DNA of 51,374 bases from a virus, in the IMG/VR virus record IMGVR_UViG_3300044616_000253, positions 1 through 51,374 of that record. One strand, 5' to 3'. Position 1 is the stretch's first letter. The number at the start of each line of letters is the position of its first letter. Shown piece after piece: positions 9,449 through 19,375 of this stretch. The notes beneath the pieces were generated by a model that saw only the letters and a list, made by a program, of their open reading frames with translations, searched no databases and was not told where the DNA came from. Position numbers and translations under genes: made by a program.

Positions 9449-11741
9449 AGAACATGAATGGGAATACATTTGCTCCCATTACATAAATACCACCCCCATC
9501 TTTGCTATACTGCATATTGTCTAGTAAAGCTTGATAATCAATACCAGATGAAGAAGTAGATCCTTTCATTGCTTCTTTAGCTGCAACAATTGCATCTTTA
9601 GGATCAAAACCTGCTTCAATATAATCATTAAGCAAATCATTAAATGTTTGAGTTCTTTCCGGTGTATTATCTTTACCTCCTTGGAATATAACATTACCTG
9701 TTAAAGGATCAATATCATACTGCTCAGACATAGCGTTTACCATTGCTAGGTCAGATGCATTCTTCCAACCTGTAGCCATTGCTTGACGTATATTAGCATT
9801 GGCAGCACGCTTAGAATTATCATATTGCTGATTCATTAGATTAGTTTGATCATAGAGTTTTGTTGCAATCTCTTGATTCTTTAATCTTTCTTGATTTCTA
9901 ATACCAGCATTAGCTTGTGCATATTGATTTGCAATAGCTACGTTTTGATTATTATATGAAGACATTAAGTCTACCACATTCTTAGCAAGTTGTCCTTGCA
10001 TACCCATAGCTCTTGCTGATGTAAGTTGTGGAGATCCTGTAAATTGAGCTAGATTTTGTTGAGCAATATTTGCTTGTTCTGCTAAAGCTGCAGCAGGTCT
10101 AGTAACATCTAAGTATCTTGGTTGTGCTTCTTCTAGCTCAACTCTTGGAGACCATGGATATTGTTTTCTTAAGCTTGCTCTATCACCAAATGCTCCAGCA
10201 AGATTCATAACATCTGGAGCCATCCAGCTTGCTTTTGTTTCTCTTGGATATTGATAATTATCTATATAGTCTTGATCTACATCAGTATCATCTACTTCTT
10301 CAGTTGTTGTGGTAGTTTTAGTAGTTTCATCAGCTTTTTTACCAGCATCCTTCATTACATACTCAGTATACATTTCAGGATTAGAAGGATCATCATTGAA
10401 GAATAGTTTATCACCTTGCTTAATAGCATTAGGCTCTTTCATCTTCTTCTCATACTCTTCTTTAGAAAGCTCTTTAACTTGCGTATCAAGTGCGCGGTAC
10501 CACCACTGATCATCTTTGTAAGCTCCTTTAATTTTATCTGGAGTAAGTTTTCCATCAGCTAGTGCAGCTTTTGCACCTGCCGTAGTCTTAGGATATCCTG
10601 CAGGAATAATCTTAGATAGTTCATTATTAGGTTGATGTGACTTAGTAGTCATATAATCAACTAATAGATCTGGATTAGTTTCTGCAATCTTAGCTTGAAG
10701 TTCACCAGCTGCCTTTTTAATATCAGCTTTAGTAAGTGATCCTTTAAGCTGCGGAAGACCATATTTTTTTCTAAATGCATTAAGACGTACAACACCTTTA
10801 GGAGTGTAAGCCTCATTCATACTGTACGGTTCTTTTACTAAACCATTCTGAGCTTTAATAAGACCGCCCTCTGCATACTCATCTTGAGTATCATAGTCTT
10901 GATAGAATGGCATACTATAACCACCCATGTTCATACCATAGGCTGCCATTGGTGCTTCACCTGACATCTCAGGTGACATAGCAATTTGCTCACCATTAGG
11001 CATTTGAGTAGGCATGCTTTCATCCAATCCTACTTCTTCTTGTGGTTCTGCTGTTTCTTCTTCTGTTGTTTCTTGTTCCTGTTTAGCAAATCTTGGTTTA
11101 TACTTAGGCATTACCTGCTCTTCAGTAATCTGATTTGATTGCATGAATGGCTGAGCAATAAGCGGTACACCTTGAGGAAATCCTTTTTTACCCTCTTGTG
11201 CAACAGCCAAAGCTCCAAGCTTCATTGTATAGTTACGAATCATTAACTCTGCTGTCTTTCTATCAACAGCATCAGAATCCGGATCTTGTAAAATCTTTCT
11301 ATACTTGTTTATGTCATATTGCTTAGCAAGATCAGCAGGAGTATATGATCCAGATGTCTTACCAAATTTCTTAAGAATATCAGGATTCTTAATCTTCATT
11401 GACTTAGTATCACTGAAGATAAAAGTATCATCTGGTAGATTAAGTGGTGTACCACCTTGGCTATGACGTTTACCTCCTGCAATATAGGTTTCAATCATTC
11501 CATCACCATTCAGGTCACCGGCAACAACTTCACCTTTCTCAACTTCTACATTAGATTTTTCTCTTGGATCTGGTTGTAATGTCTTTCTTGTATCAACAGC
11601 TTTCTCACCAATGTACTGATCAATATCAGAACCACCCATTGCAGTAGGTTGAATAGACAGAGCTCCTGTAGAAGTTTGCTGTCCTGTCTTTACACCTCCT
11701 AAAGCTCTATTAGGAAGTTTCTTTATTCTTACTTGTTGCAT
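9444..11741 (-). CDS. Conserved crAss-like cargo protein (765 aa) with GG/KAQ motifs
   Basis: The N-terminal ~190 residues (VRIKKLPN; GDLNGDGMIETYIAGGKRHS; GGTPLNLPDDTFIFSDTK; YDINKYRKILQDP) match a conserved crAss-like structural protein that I recognise. The GDLNGDGMIE loop resembles an EF-hand/dockerin calcium loop (Asp, Asn, Asp-Gly, Ile, Glu), but no second loop is seen. An acidic, Gln-rich linker follows, then at about residues 288-302 the tag EGGLIKAQNGL. The region around residues 540-680 is Asn/Gln/Ala-rich helix, likely a coiled coil. The stop is followed by an AT hairpin and a promoter-like site. It starts 1 base after the upstream 1464-residue gene ends, and both begin with a similar basic VRI(K/Y)K motif. 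Packaging inside the virion is inferred. Confidence 0.8.
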   Translation of the reverse strand: MQQVRIKKLPNRALGGVKTGQQTSTGALSIQPTAMGGSDIDQYIGEKAVDTRKTLQPDPREKSNVEVEKGEVVAGDLNGDGMIETYIAGGKRHSQGGTPLNLPDDTFIFSDTKSMKIKNPDILKKFGKTSGSYTPADLAKQYDINKYRKILQDPDSDAVDRKTAELMIRNYTMKLGALAVAQEGKKGFPQGVPLIAQPFMQSNQITEEQVMPKYKPRFAKQEQETTEEETAEPQEEVGLDESMPTQMPNGEQIAMSPEMSGEAPMAAYGMNMGGYSMPFYQDYDTQDEYAEGGLIKAQNGLVKEPYSMNEAYTPKGVVRLNAFRKKYGLPQLKGSLTKADIKKAAGELQAKIAETNPDLLVDYMTTKSHQPNNELSKIIPAGYPKTTAGAKAALADGKLTPDKIKGAYKDDQWWYRALDTQVKELSKEEYEKKMKEPNAIKQGDKLFFNDDPSNPEMYTEYVMKDAGKKADETTKTTTTTEEVDDTDVDQDYIDNYQYPRETKASWMAPDVMNLAGAFGDRASLRKQYPWSPRVELEEAQPRYLDVTRPAAALAEQANIAQQNLAQFTGSPQLTSARAMGMQGQLAKNVVDLMSSYNNQNVAIANQYAQANAGIRNQERLKNQEIATKLYDQTNLMNQQYDNSKRAANANIRQAMATGWKNASDLAMVNAMSEQYDIDPLTGNVIFQGGKDNTPERTQTFNDLLNDYIEAGFDPKDAIVAAKEAMKGSTSSSGIDYQALLDNMQYSKDGGGIYVMGANVFPFMFY

Positions 11742-11742
11742 A

Positions 11743-14700
11743 TTATACGTATTCTAATTCACCACCATCCTCAAGAAACTTCTGAATCATCTCAGGAGTC
11801 ATCCACATGTACTCTCCAATTTCATGATCATATATTGGACCGCCCTGCTGATAGATACCACCGCCATACTTAACAGATTGTCTCTGACCCATATCTGGTG
11901 TTTCTAATCCACTGTTAGTAATAATCCAACCTTTATCAATTGATGCTTGGGCATCTTCATTTCTCCAAGATTTATCTTGTCTAGGAGAATCAAACCAACC
12001 TGCAATTGTATTTCCTGCAGCATTTGTCCAATCCATAAGCAATCTTCTTTTTGCTGCATTAGCATCCCAATCACCTTTAGTTTTATAATCTACAGATACA
12101 TCATCATACTCTTTTCTTTGAGAGAAGTCAGTTAGATCTTCTTTAGGTACTACACCTTCATTTACATAACTTCCTTCTGTTCCCATTTTTACTCCAGACT
12201 TCTCATTAGTCAATTGATTTTGTCCACTATAAACAAAAGGATTATCTAACTCTGATGAACCTAAATCAAACTGTCTTTGCTGAGCTCTAAATCTTGGATC
12301 ATAGTTTACTGGTGTATCTTCATCAAGATCATTGTCATATCCTGTATAAGCTTTAGGCATTGTCATAGTACCTCCATATGCCATGTAACCACCATATTCT
12401 CCTTTAGATGGTTTATAATATTTTTTTAGTCCTGGATACTTTTCTAGCATTGCTCTTTGTTGTGCTTCTGTACCCTCCATTCCTCTTAAACTCCTAAAGA
12501 GTTCAAGAGTAGCTTTATCAACACCATAACTTTTTTCAAACTGTTTACGTTTAGCTGCTGTTTCTTCTTTTTGTTTTCTTACAGCATCTTCAGCAGCTTG
12601 TGCTTTATCAGCACCACCATAGTTAACAGAACCTGTAGGTTTAATATAAGTCTTTGCAGTTTCTTGTTTAACTACAGGTTTAACAGGTTCATTTCTTTTA
12701 ACTGCTACTTTTTGTTGAGTAGTTTGATTAGTATCTCTTGGAGTTACAGAAGTTTCTCTTTGTGGTTTAGTAACATTAGACTTAGCAGGTACAGTTTTAT
12801 TTCCATAATCCTGAACCTTCTGTCCTAAATTCCTTTGAGCAATACTTGCCTGTGCAGCTGCTCTACGTTGAGCTTCCGCTCTTTGTTGTGCAATAACTTG
12901 TTGTTGACGTGCAGCTGCTTCTTGTGGAGTTAAAACAGGAGTACTTGCGCTACCAAGAAGTTCTTGACCCGGTTCCCAATTATATTGTTGTTGACCATAG
13001 AAATCTGGATTTTGCTCCATCATTCTTTGAAGCTCAGCTTGTTGTAAATCATAAGCACCTTGATCACCCACTTGCTGCATATACTCATCTTGTGCTGTAG
13101 GCAAACCAAGTAAACCTAATCCGCTACCTCTTAGATCTTGTTCTCTTTGTTGTTGAGCAAGTGCTGCTGCATCTTCTTCACTAGCTTGGTCATAATACAT
13201 AGGACTAGTTTGTCCTGGAGCTAGTCTTGTTTGAGACGGTAATAATAATGGTTGCGCAGATCTAGTAGGTAAACTACCTATTGGACTTTCTACTGGTCTC
13301 TGTGGTATTAACTCATCTTCATTACCTTGAATTGCTTGCGCGTCTCTTGTAGGAAGACTATATCCAGCCATGTCACTAAATGTTCCAGCATTTTGTATCT
13401 CTGGAAACTCTGTATCTACAACAGGTGTTGATTGATTAAATGCAAATGTTTTATCACTAATAGGTGGATTTTGCTGAGCAAATCTCTTTAGATAATCTTC
13501 ATATAGATCATTTTTTTGAAGTCTTCTAGTTTCTCTATTTGATATTTGTCCAGGAGCTTGAAGTACTTTTTGATCTGCTTGATATTGTTCATAGCCATCT
13601 CCAAAAAGTCTTGAAGCGGCTGATCCAAGTCTTGGTGCTATTGCTGTTAGACCTTCTGTTAAGCCTCTTCTTCTTGATTGCTTGGAGAAGTCTTTATTTA
13701 AAAACATATCAAGTCTATCTTGATTCATAGAAGACTGATTACCAGCAGACTGAGATCTATTAAATAAACCTTGACGTGTTGGTGCAACTTGATCCATTGA
13801 TCTTCCATCAAGCGTCATACCAGCATCAGTAAAGTTTAATCTTTTACTTAGCGGGTCTCTTTCTACTTGATAGTTAACAGTATACTTTTTAGGCATTCCT
13901 TTATATGGACCAAAGGCTTTTGTCTTTTTAACATCAATGCTTTTTAGTTTAGCATTATCTAGAGCACCTGTATAAGTTTGGTTACTACCAGTCATATAAG
14001 GCATTCCTCTTTGCTTAGTTCTAAACGCAGGACCATAACCATATCCCATATAACCTGGTTCTCCAGATTTTTGACTAAAATCTGCACCTCTTCCAGATTG
14101 TCTATTACTTGTAGGTTTATCTGTTGCAAAACTTAAATCAGTTAAACTAATATCTGGTGTATCAATTTTTGCTTGATTCCAAGTTTCTGCATCTTCTTGA
14201 TTTACTAATTTTGTATTTCCTTTACCATCTGAAATGGTTATCATTCCTGCTTGTGCTTGTGGTAAATAACCACCATATGCAAAGTAAGGATCACCAGTTA
14301 ACTCACCTTGGTCATCACCTCCATACAGAAACTTATAAAGACCGGAATCTTGATCTGTAAATCCTCCACCTTGGAATTTTTCACCTAAACCAATTGTTTG
14401 GCGTGGTGCTGTTCTAGATACAGGAACATTCATATTGGTAGGTTGCACAAAGCCTCTTAGGTTTTCAGGATTTAGTGCTCCTTTAATATCATTACCTACA
14501 CTATTCAAAAATTCTTTTGAAGTAATATATTGATTTAATGGTACACGCTGACTTCCATATACAGGTGCTGAAGAACGTCCTGTTGCCATTGGGCCTGGAT
14601 TAGCATCAGACATTGTATAAGTTGAACCTGGAGCAAGTTGTGCCATTGATGGCTTAGTGGATCTCTCAATATTTTTTACACGGTTAGGGTCAGAAACCTC

Positions 14701-16137
14701 ATACCATTGTACATTCTTTTTATCCTTAGTAGTAAAGTTAGGAGATACAAACCACTTATTACCTCTTTGTATATAAGCACGGCTTTTATCTTGTCCTGCA
14801 AATCTTACTGATGATGGATCATATCCTTTCCAAAAACCTTTGAATGATGGACTAGCTTTAGACGGTGTATATTCTTCTGTATCTGCACCTGCTCCAGATG
14901 ACGCTGCTCCACTTCCAGATTTACCTGACCCAGAACCTTTTCCAGAAACAACTTGGATATCATTGATATCTACATCTACTTCATCAGCTGCAGTTTGTGC
15001 AGCAGCTTCTGCTTCAGTTTGTTTCTTTTCTTCTACACCTTGATCAACAGTTCCTTCTTCTGCAGCTTTTACTTCGTCTTTTATCTCCTCTTCTTTGTTT
15101 ATAATTTCCTGCTTGATTGTATTCTCAGCAGTTTGAGGATTGTTTGCTACATCATCTGCAAATGTAATTGAGTACTCTTTTGGTCTACCAAATAAACCTG
15201 TTCTACGTACATCTATATTAGCCATCTTTGGTCCTCTATAGTAGCTACCGTCTGCAGGCATCTGACCTTGTCCAAAAGCTCCAACTAAATCTGTATAATC
15301 ATATGCTCCAGGAAGCATTGGACCACCTGGCATACCTGCAAAACCAATAGGAAGTTGACCAACCATACGGTTCATTCTCCTATTCATTCTTCTCATCTGA
15401 CCTCTACGCATACCTCCAAACTGTGCATAGTCCATATCTTGTTCTTGATAATATGACTCATCACCACCAATTGGAGTAGTAAGCATTTTGTACATTTCCT
15501 CAGCATCTTGTTTTGCAAGATTGAGAGAACCATCCGTTTCAACAGCTGTAGTAAATGCAGCTAATCCATCTTTTCTTTTATTGTCTGGATCAGTTGAATC
15601 TACTCTTGATTGTTGAGAGTCACCTCCCATTTGTTTCTTTACTTGCTTAAGTACATTTTTTACAAATGTTCTTTTAGAAGGTACACCACCATTTCTTTCT
15701 ATAATTTGACTAGCTGCCTCTGTGTCATCACTATAGTCAGGTTCATTATAGTCAGCATACATTTGTTGCATTGCATCACTACGTGCTTCTTCTTCTGCAC
15801 GCTCTAAAGCAGATTGCTCTTCAGCAACTGAAGAATCAATAGCAGCTTCATCAGCTGTAATATCCGCATACGCATCTTCATCTGCAGTAGTAAGTGACTC
15901 ATTAAGATACTGCTGATCATTTACAAACTCTTGTGTATTATTAGATATTAGTGTTACTGTATCTTCATCAACACCAATTTGTCTAAGTGCATTTTCAGCA
16001 TCTTCAATAGAAGAACCTGGCTCAGAAAGGGCCGTCATGTATATTGATGTAAGCTGATCAGGAGTAAACTGTGCAGACTGTTGACCTCCTGCTGCAAACT
16101 TATTTGTTGGTTTATATATTCTTACTCTTTTCTTCAT
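11743..16137 (-). CDS. Large low-complexity cargo protein (1464 aa)
   Basis: The N-terminus MKKRVRIYKPTNKFAAGGQ resembles that of the next gene. The rest is rich in Gln, Ser, Gly and Pro, with long disordered parts, so a filamentous or unfolded packaged protein is likely. Short Gly-Gly tags recur: QFGGMRRGQ, FQGGGF, FLYGGDDQG, YGGYLPQAQAGM (about residue 626), KYGGGIYQQGGP. The C-terminus ends MTPEMIQKFLEDGGELEYV, a small helix-GG-strand unit also found twice in the 1059-residue neighbour. Gln-rich repeats such as QQQREQ and ARQQQVIAQQ occur near residues 1010-1130. No enzyme motif is visible. A promoter-like motif ends 15 bases before the start. Its place in the cargo cluster suggests ejection with the DNA. 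Confidence 0.75.
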   Translation of the reverse strand: MKKRVRIYKPTNKFAAGGQQSAQFTPDQLTSIYMTALSEPGSSIEDAENALRQIGVDEDTVTLISNNTQEFVNDQQYLNESLTTADEDAYADITADEAAIDSSVAEEQSALERAEEEARSDAMQQMYADYNEPDYSDDTEAASQIIERNGGVPSKRTFVKNVLKQVKKQMGGDSQQSRVDSTDPDNKRKDGLAAFTTAVETDGSLNLAKQDAEEMYKMLTTPIGGDESYYQEQDMDYAQFGGMRRGQMRRMNRRMNRMVGQLPIGFAGMPGGPMLPGAYDYTDLVGAFGQGQMPADGSYYRGPKMANIDVRRTGLFGRPKEYSITFADDVANNPQTAENTIKQEIINKEEEIKDEVKAAEEGTVDQGVEEKKQTEAEAAAQTAADEVDVDINDIQVVSGKGSGSGKSGSGAASSGAGADTEEYTPSKASPSFKGFWKGYDPSSVRFAGQDKSRAYIQRGNKWFVSPNFTTKDKKNVQWYEVSDPNRVKNIERSTKPSMAQLAPGSTYTMSDANPGPMATGRSSAPVYGSQRVPLNQYITSKEFLNSVGNDIKGALNPENLRGFVQPTNMNVPVSRTAPRQTIGLGEKFQGGGFTDQDSGLYKFLYGGDDQGELTGDPYFAYGGYLPQAQAGMITISDGKGNTKLVNQEDAETWNQAKIDTPDISLTDLSFATDKPTSNRQSGRGADFSQKSGEPGYMGYGYGPAFRTKQRGMPYMTGSNQTYTGALDNAKLKSIDVKKTKAFGPYKGMPKKYTVNYQVERDPLSKRLNFTDAGMTLDGRSMDQVAPTRQGLFNRSQSAGNQSSMNQDRLDMFLNKDFSKQSRRRGLTEGLTAIAPRLGSAASRLFGDGYEQYQADQKVLQAPGQISNRETRRLQKNDLYEDYLKRFAQQNPPISDKTFAFNQSTPVVDTEFPEIQNAGTFSDMAGYSLPTRDAQAIQGNEDELIPQRPVESPIGSLPTRSAQPLLLPSQTRLAPGQTSPMYYDQASEEDAAALAQQQREQDLRGSGLGLLGLPTAQDEYMQQVGDQGAYDLQQAELQRMMEQNPDFYGQQQYNWEPGQELLGSASTPVLTPQEAAARQQQVIAQQRAEAQRRAAAQASIAQRNLGQKVQDYGNKTVPAKSNVTKPQRETSVTPRDTNQTTQQKVAVKRNEPVKPVVKQETAKTYIKPTGSVNYGGADKAQAAEDAVRKQKEETAAKRKQFEKSYGVDKATLELFRSLRGMEGTEAQQRAMLEKYPGLKKYYKPSKGEYGGYMAYGGTMTMPKAYTGYDNDLDEDTPVNYDPRFRAQQRQFDLGSSELDNPFVYSGQNQLTNEKSGVKMGTEGSYVNEGVVPKEDLTDFSQRKEYDDVSVDYKTKGDWDANAAKRRLLMDWTNAAGNTIAGWFDSPRQDKSWRNEDAQASIDKGWIITNSGLETPDMGQRQSVKYGGGIYQQGGPIYDHEIGEYMWMTPEMIQKFLEDGGELEYV

Positions 16138-16152
16138 GATAGGGTATATAAT

Positions 16153-16169
16153 ATAAATATAGTAAAATC
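16153..16169 (-). promoter_or_regulatory. Candidate late promoter before the 1464-aa cargo gene
   Basis: The minus strand reads GATTTTACTATATTTAT, ending 15 bases before the ATG at 16137. The 14 bases AGATTTTACTATAT occur identically before the gene starting at 32730, which argues against chance in a short intergenic gap. Confidence 0.5.
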
Positions 16170-16181
16170 TATGTTAATTAG

Positions 16182-16198
16182 TAAACTTTATAAGTTTA
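16182..16198 (-). terminator. AT hairpin at the stop codon of the 1059-aa gene (weak)
   Basis: Perfect 7-base inverted repeat TAAACTT / AAGTTTA with a 3-base loop, overlapping the TAA stop. It resembles the hairpin at 9428-9448 in sequence and placement. It is all AT-rich and without a strong U-tract, so termination would be weak. Confidence 0.3.
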
Positions 16199-19100
16199 GT
16201 CAAGATCTTCAATGATATAACCTTGTGCCTCTAATTCTCTCCTTCTTTCATCATCAATCTCCTCTTCCCAAACATCACCACCTTCTTGTCTTCCAGTCAA
16301 TATTCTTGCTGCTGGGAATATACTTCTAAAACCTTCATAATCACCTTTATTAAGTTTACTTATATTATCAGCAAAAAATGCTGCTGCTGCAGGATTAGAT
16401 CCATATAATGCTCTACCTGCTGGTCCAAACACTGGAGCTAAACCTAAACCTGCATTGCCATAGTGATATCCAATATTTTTTAAATCCTCATACTTTTGTT
16501 CCCAAGGTTTATTACTTGTAGCGGCAGCTACGGCAGTTGATAATGATGGTGCATCTTTTAAAGCTACTCCTGTTCTTAGAACAGTTGCATTTCTTAATAC
16601 ATCAGCAACAGAAAAATTTCTTGCATTACCAATACTTCTTTGATTATTTAATAAAGGTCCTGCCACAGGTTTGCTTATACTAATTGGTAATGGTCTAGAT
16701 AGTGTAGGTTTACTTGCTGTTAAAGCAAATCTAGGTTTATCAAGAAAGTTTACAACACGTTGTGATTTTTCTCCTAATCCTTGTAAACCTGCTTTTCCCA
16801 TTTCAGTTAGTTCAACTTTTGGTATTATCTTTCCTGGTGTTTTTGAAAGACGTGCTATAGGTGAATAGTCTAACATATTTAATCCTATGTTACTTAAACC
16901 TTCTCCTACTGGTGTCTTTCCAGCAATCATTCTGTCTACTATACGTAATGAACTTGGATCATCTGGTCCTCCAAATCCTAGATCTCTTGCTGCACCTGAA
17001 GCTGGAAAATAAGCTTTGGCTAAATTTCCATATGTAGCTCCAGAATACTTTGATAAGAATGGAAGACTTGCTTTACTAAGAGCATTAACTCCTTTAACTC
17101 CTGCACCAAGCCCTGTTCCTGATGCTATAGCTAATGCTAAATTTCCAGCTCCGCTAGCAACGTTACCTTTTCCAAGATCAACGCCTGCTTTAGAAGCATA
17201 TCTTAATGGATTAAATGCATTAAACCAAGGTAGTGCACCTTCAACACCATAACCTAATGCTCTATCATAGAATCTAGAATCTTCATATTCTTCTGGATTA
17301 AGTGATCTATAACCTTGACCCATCAAACTTCTTTTACCTTCCAAAGTTCTCATGATTTGACCAGGTGCATCTGTTGTAAATGCTTGAAGTTCATTTAAAG
17401 CTCTATCAAAGTAATTTGCATTTTGATAAGCTTTTTCTTCACCTCTCTTCCAAATTCTGTATTCAGCGTCCTCAATATCTTCAAATGCATTAGGATCACT
17501 GTATATCTTATTTAACAGCATTTGATTCATATCAGTATCTCCTGTCTGATCAAAATACCTGTTACCAAGTGTTTCTGCTGCAACTCCTCTATTTACTTTA
17601 TTAGCAACAAAGTCTTCTATTGCTTTTTTATCTTCTAGTGGTGTAGAGCTTACCGGTACATCAATTTTATTAGGTGTTACATATGTAGATGATCCTGGTC
17701 CAGCTCCTGTAGCTTTGTTTAAAGCTGCTCTTTCTTGATTTGCTATCCTTTGTGCTTTAGCCTTATCTGATGTTTGCTTTATATTTTGAACTACTTGGTT
17801 TGGTGCAGTTTTTTGTTGTTGCTTAGCTCCTTGAAGTCTGTAACCTGCTTCTTGTAATAATCTATCATAGCGTTTAGTTATTTCTGCTTTTTGTGCTGCA
17901 GTTTTTGCATATGACAATTCTTTTGTTTTAGCTTCTTGTAAACCTTTGACTTCATCTTCAGAAACTCTTGTTCCTGTATTTAATCCTACCTGTGCTTTTT
18001 GTAACATACCAATAGACTCTCCATATGTCCAATCACGGAGAACTTGTCTACGTTTATCTATATCATCTTGGAACCCCCCTTTTTGTTTCATACCAGTAGC
18101 ATATTTATATCCTTCAGAAGATATATAATCTGCATACTGACCTGGTACTTCTATAGCTTCATCATTTGGATTTAGTACTGTAGGGAACATCCATGTTTTT
18201 CCACCTTCACCTTCTCCATATGCCATTTTGTGTGACATATGTGCACCAAACTGTTCATCATCCGGAACATTAAACATACTTGTTCCAGGATTAGCTCCTA
18301 ATGCATAAGCCCTATCTACAAAATCAGTTCCTCTATTTCTATTCATTATAACTTTAGAAATATAGTTGCCTTCTAGTGGACTTATTCCTCCCTCTTGCTT
18401 ATTAGGTACATATTGTAATCTACCTTGTTCATTTTTAATAAGTCTATTTTCTTTAAAGTAAGGATCTGTATTAAGTGAAGAATTCATTACTTCTTTCCAT
18501 GTAGTACTATGACTCATTGGTTTTAATACAGTACCATCTGATCCAACACTAAATCCATGATATGTTCCATCATCTTGTAATGGAAAATAATCTGAATCCT
18601 GTACATCTTTAAAAGATGCCGGTTTACCTAATGTATTCCACATACCATATAAATCATACTGATCAGGATTACCATATTGATATTCCGGATCTTGTAAGTT
18701 TGATGGTAGTGTTTGATTAAAGTTTGTAAACTGAGAATAGTCTTCTGGTAGTTGAGTACCACCATCTTGATAATACTTAGAGTCTGGGTCAAAGACTTTT
18801 CTTTTCTTAGACTTAGGTTTTTTAGTAAGTGGGTTTTGAGCAAACAGTTTATTTGTTGCTTGTAAACTTCTTGAGTATCCTTTTGATCCTTTCTTCTTTG
18901 GTATGCTTGGAAGTTCATGTACAACATATCCACCTTTTTTTAACTCAGCAATTTCCTCATCACTAAGATCATACTCTCCACCGTCTTCATAATCAGTCAA
19001 GTCTGGTATAGATATATCACCACCATATGCAGCCAATTGCTGTTGCTTGTTTATATCTTTCTTCTTAGGAAATTCATCTATGTATGGCTCATCAAAATGT

Positions 19101-19375
19101 TGAGTGTTTGTATCCCATGGACCAATTTGAGCTTGTGTACCATTAGGCCCAATCAAATTTAATGGATATGGTGTAGGATTATAAATAGATGTACCAGCTC
19201 CATCACCAGGTATTCTATAATGTGATCCTGTAGGAGGAGGTCCTTGTTTATAACCTTCATTAGATATAAATGGAAGTAACTTATTGTTATTAACAATTCT
19301 ATCTTTCTTTTTTGCTGGAGCTTTAGTACTGTTCAAGTTCTTTGTAGCTTCAGAGAGTACTTTCTTATTATACAT
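16196..19375 (-). CDS. Cargo protein (1059 aa) with repeated GG/helix tags and a membrane-active-looking C-terminal half
   Basis: Residues 1-220 are basic and low complexity, with a YGGD tag and an acidic unit DLSDEEIAELKKGGYVVHEL (136-155). The same helix-G-Y-strand unit closes the protein (DDERRRELEAQGYIIEDLD). Residues about 335-435 (NRNRGTDFVDRAYALG; HKMAYGEGEGGKTWMFPTV) resemble an unnamed domain common in large phage structural proteins, with the NRNR-FV-R and H-MA-GE-FPT pattern. QKAQVGLNT is at about residue 459. The C-terminal half has Gly/Ala-rich hydrophobic stretches (GNLALAIASGTGLGAGVKG; FGPAGRALYG), as in ejected proteins that enter membranes. Its ATG overlaps the muzzle stop (TAATG), so the two are translationally coupled. 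No catalytic residues are recognised. Confidence 0.8.
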   Translation of the reverse strand: MYNKKVLSEATKNLNSTKAPAKKKDRIVNNNKLLPFISNEGYKQGPPPTGSHYRIPGDGAGTSIYNPTPYPLNLIGPNGTQAQIGPWDTNTQHFDEPYIDEFPKKKDINKQQQLAAYGGDISIPDLTDYEDGGEYDLSDEEIAELKKGGYVVHELPSIPKKKGSKGYSRSLQATNKLFAQNPLTKKPKSKKRKVFDPDSKYYQDGGTQLPEDYSQFTNFNQTLPSNLQDPEYQYGNPDQYDLYGMWNTLGKPASFKDVQDSDYFPLQDDGTYHGFSVGSDGTVLKPMSHSTTWKEVMNSSLNTDPYFKENRLIKNEQGRLQYVPNKQEGGISPLEGNYISKVIMNRNRGTDFVDRAYALGANPGTSMFNVPDDEQFGAHMSHKMAYGEGEGGKTWMFPTVLNPNDEAIEVPGQYADYISSEGYKYATGMKQKGGFQDDIDKRRQVLRDWTYGESIGMLQKAQVGLNTGTRVSEDEVKGLQEAKTKELSYAKTAAQKAEITKRYDRLLQEAGYRLQGAKQQQKTAPNQVVQNIKQTSDKAKAQRIANQERAALNKATGAGPGSSTYVTPNKIDVPVSSTPLEDKKAIEDFVANKVNRGVAAETLGNRYFDQTGDTDMNQMLLNKIYSDPNAFEDIEDAEYRIWKRGEEKAYQNANYFDRALNELQAFTTDAPGQIMRTLEGKRSLMGQGYRSLNPEEYEDSRFYDRALGYGVEGALPWFNAFNPLRYASKAGVDLGKGNVASGAGNLALAIASGTGLGAGVKGVNALSKASLPFLSKYSGATYGNLAKAYFPASGAARDLGFGGPDDPSSLRIVDRMIAGKTPVGEGLSNIGLNMLDYSPIARLSKTPGKIIPKVELTEMGKAGLQGLGEKSQRVVNFLDKPRFALTASKPTLSRPLPISISKPVAGPLLNNQRSIGNARNFSVADVLRNATVLRTGVALKDAPSLSTAVAAATSNKPWEQKYEDLKNIGYHYGNAGLGLAPVFGPAGRALYGSNPAAAAFFADNISKLNKGDYEGFRSIFPAARILTGRQEGGDVWEEEIDDERRRELEAQGYIIEDLD

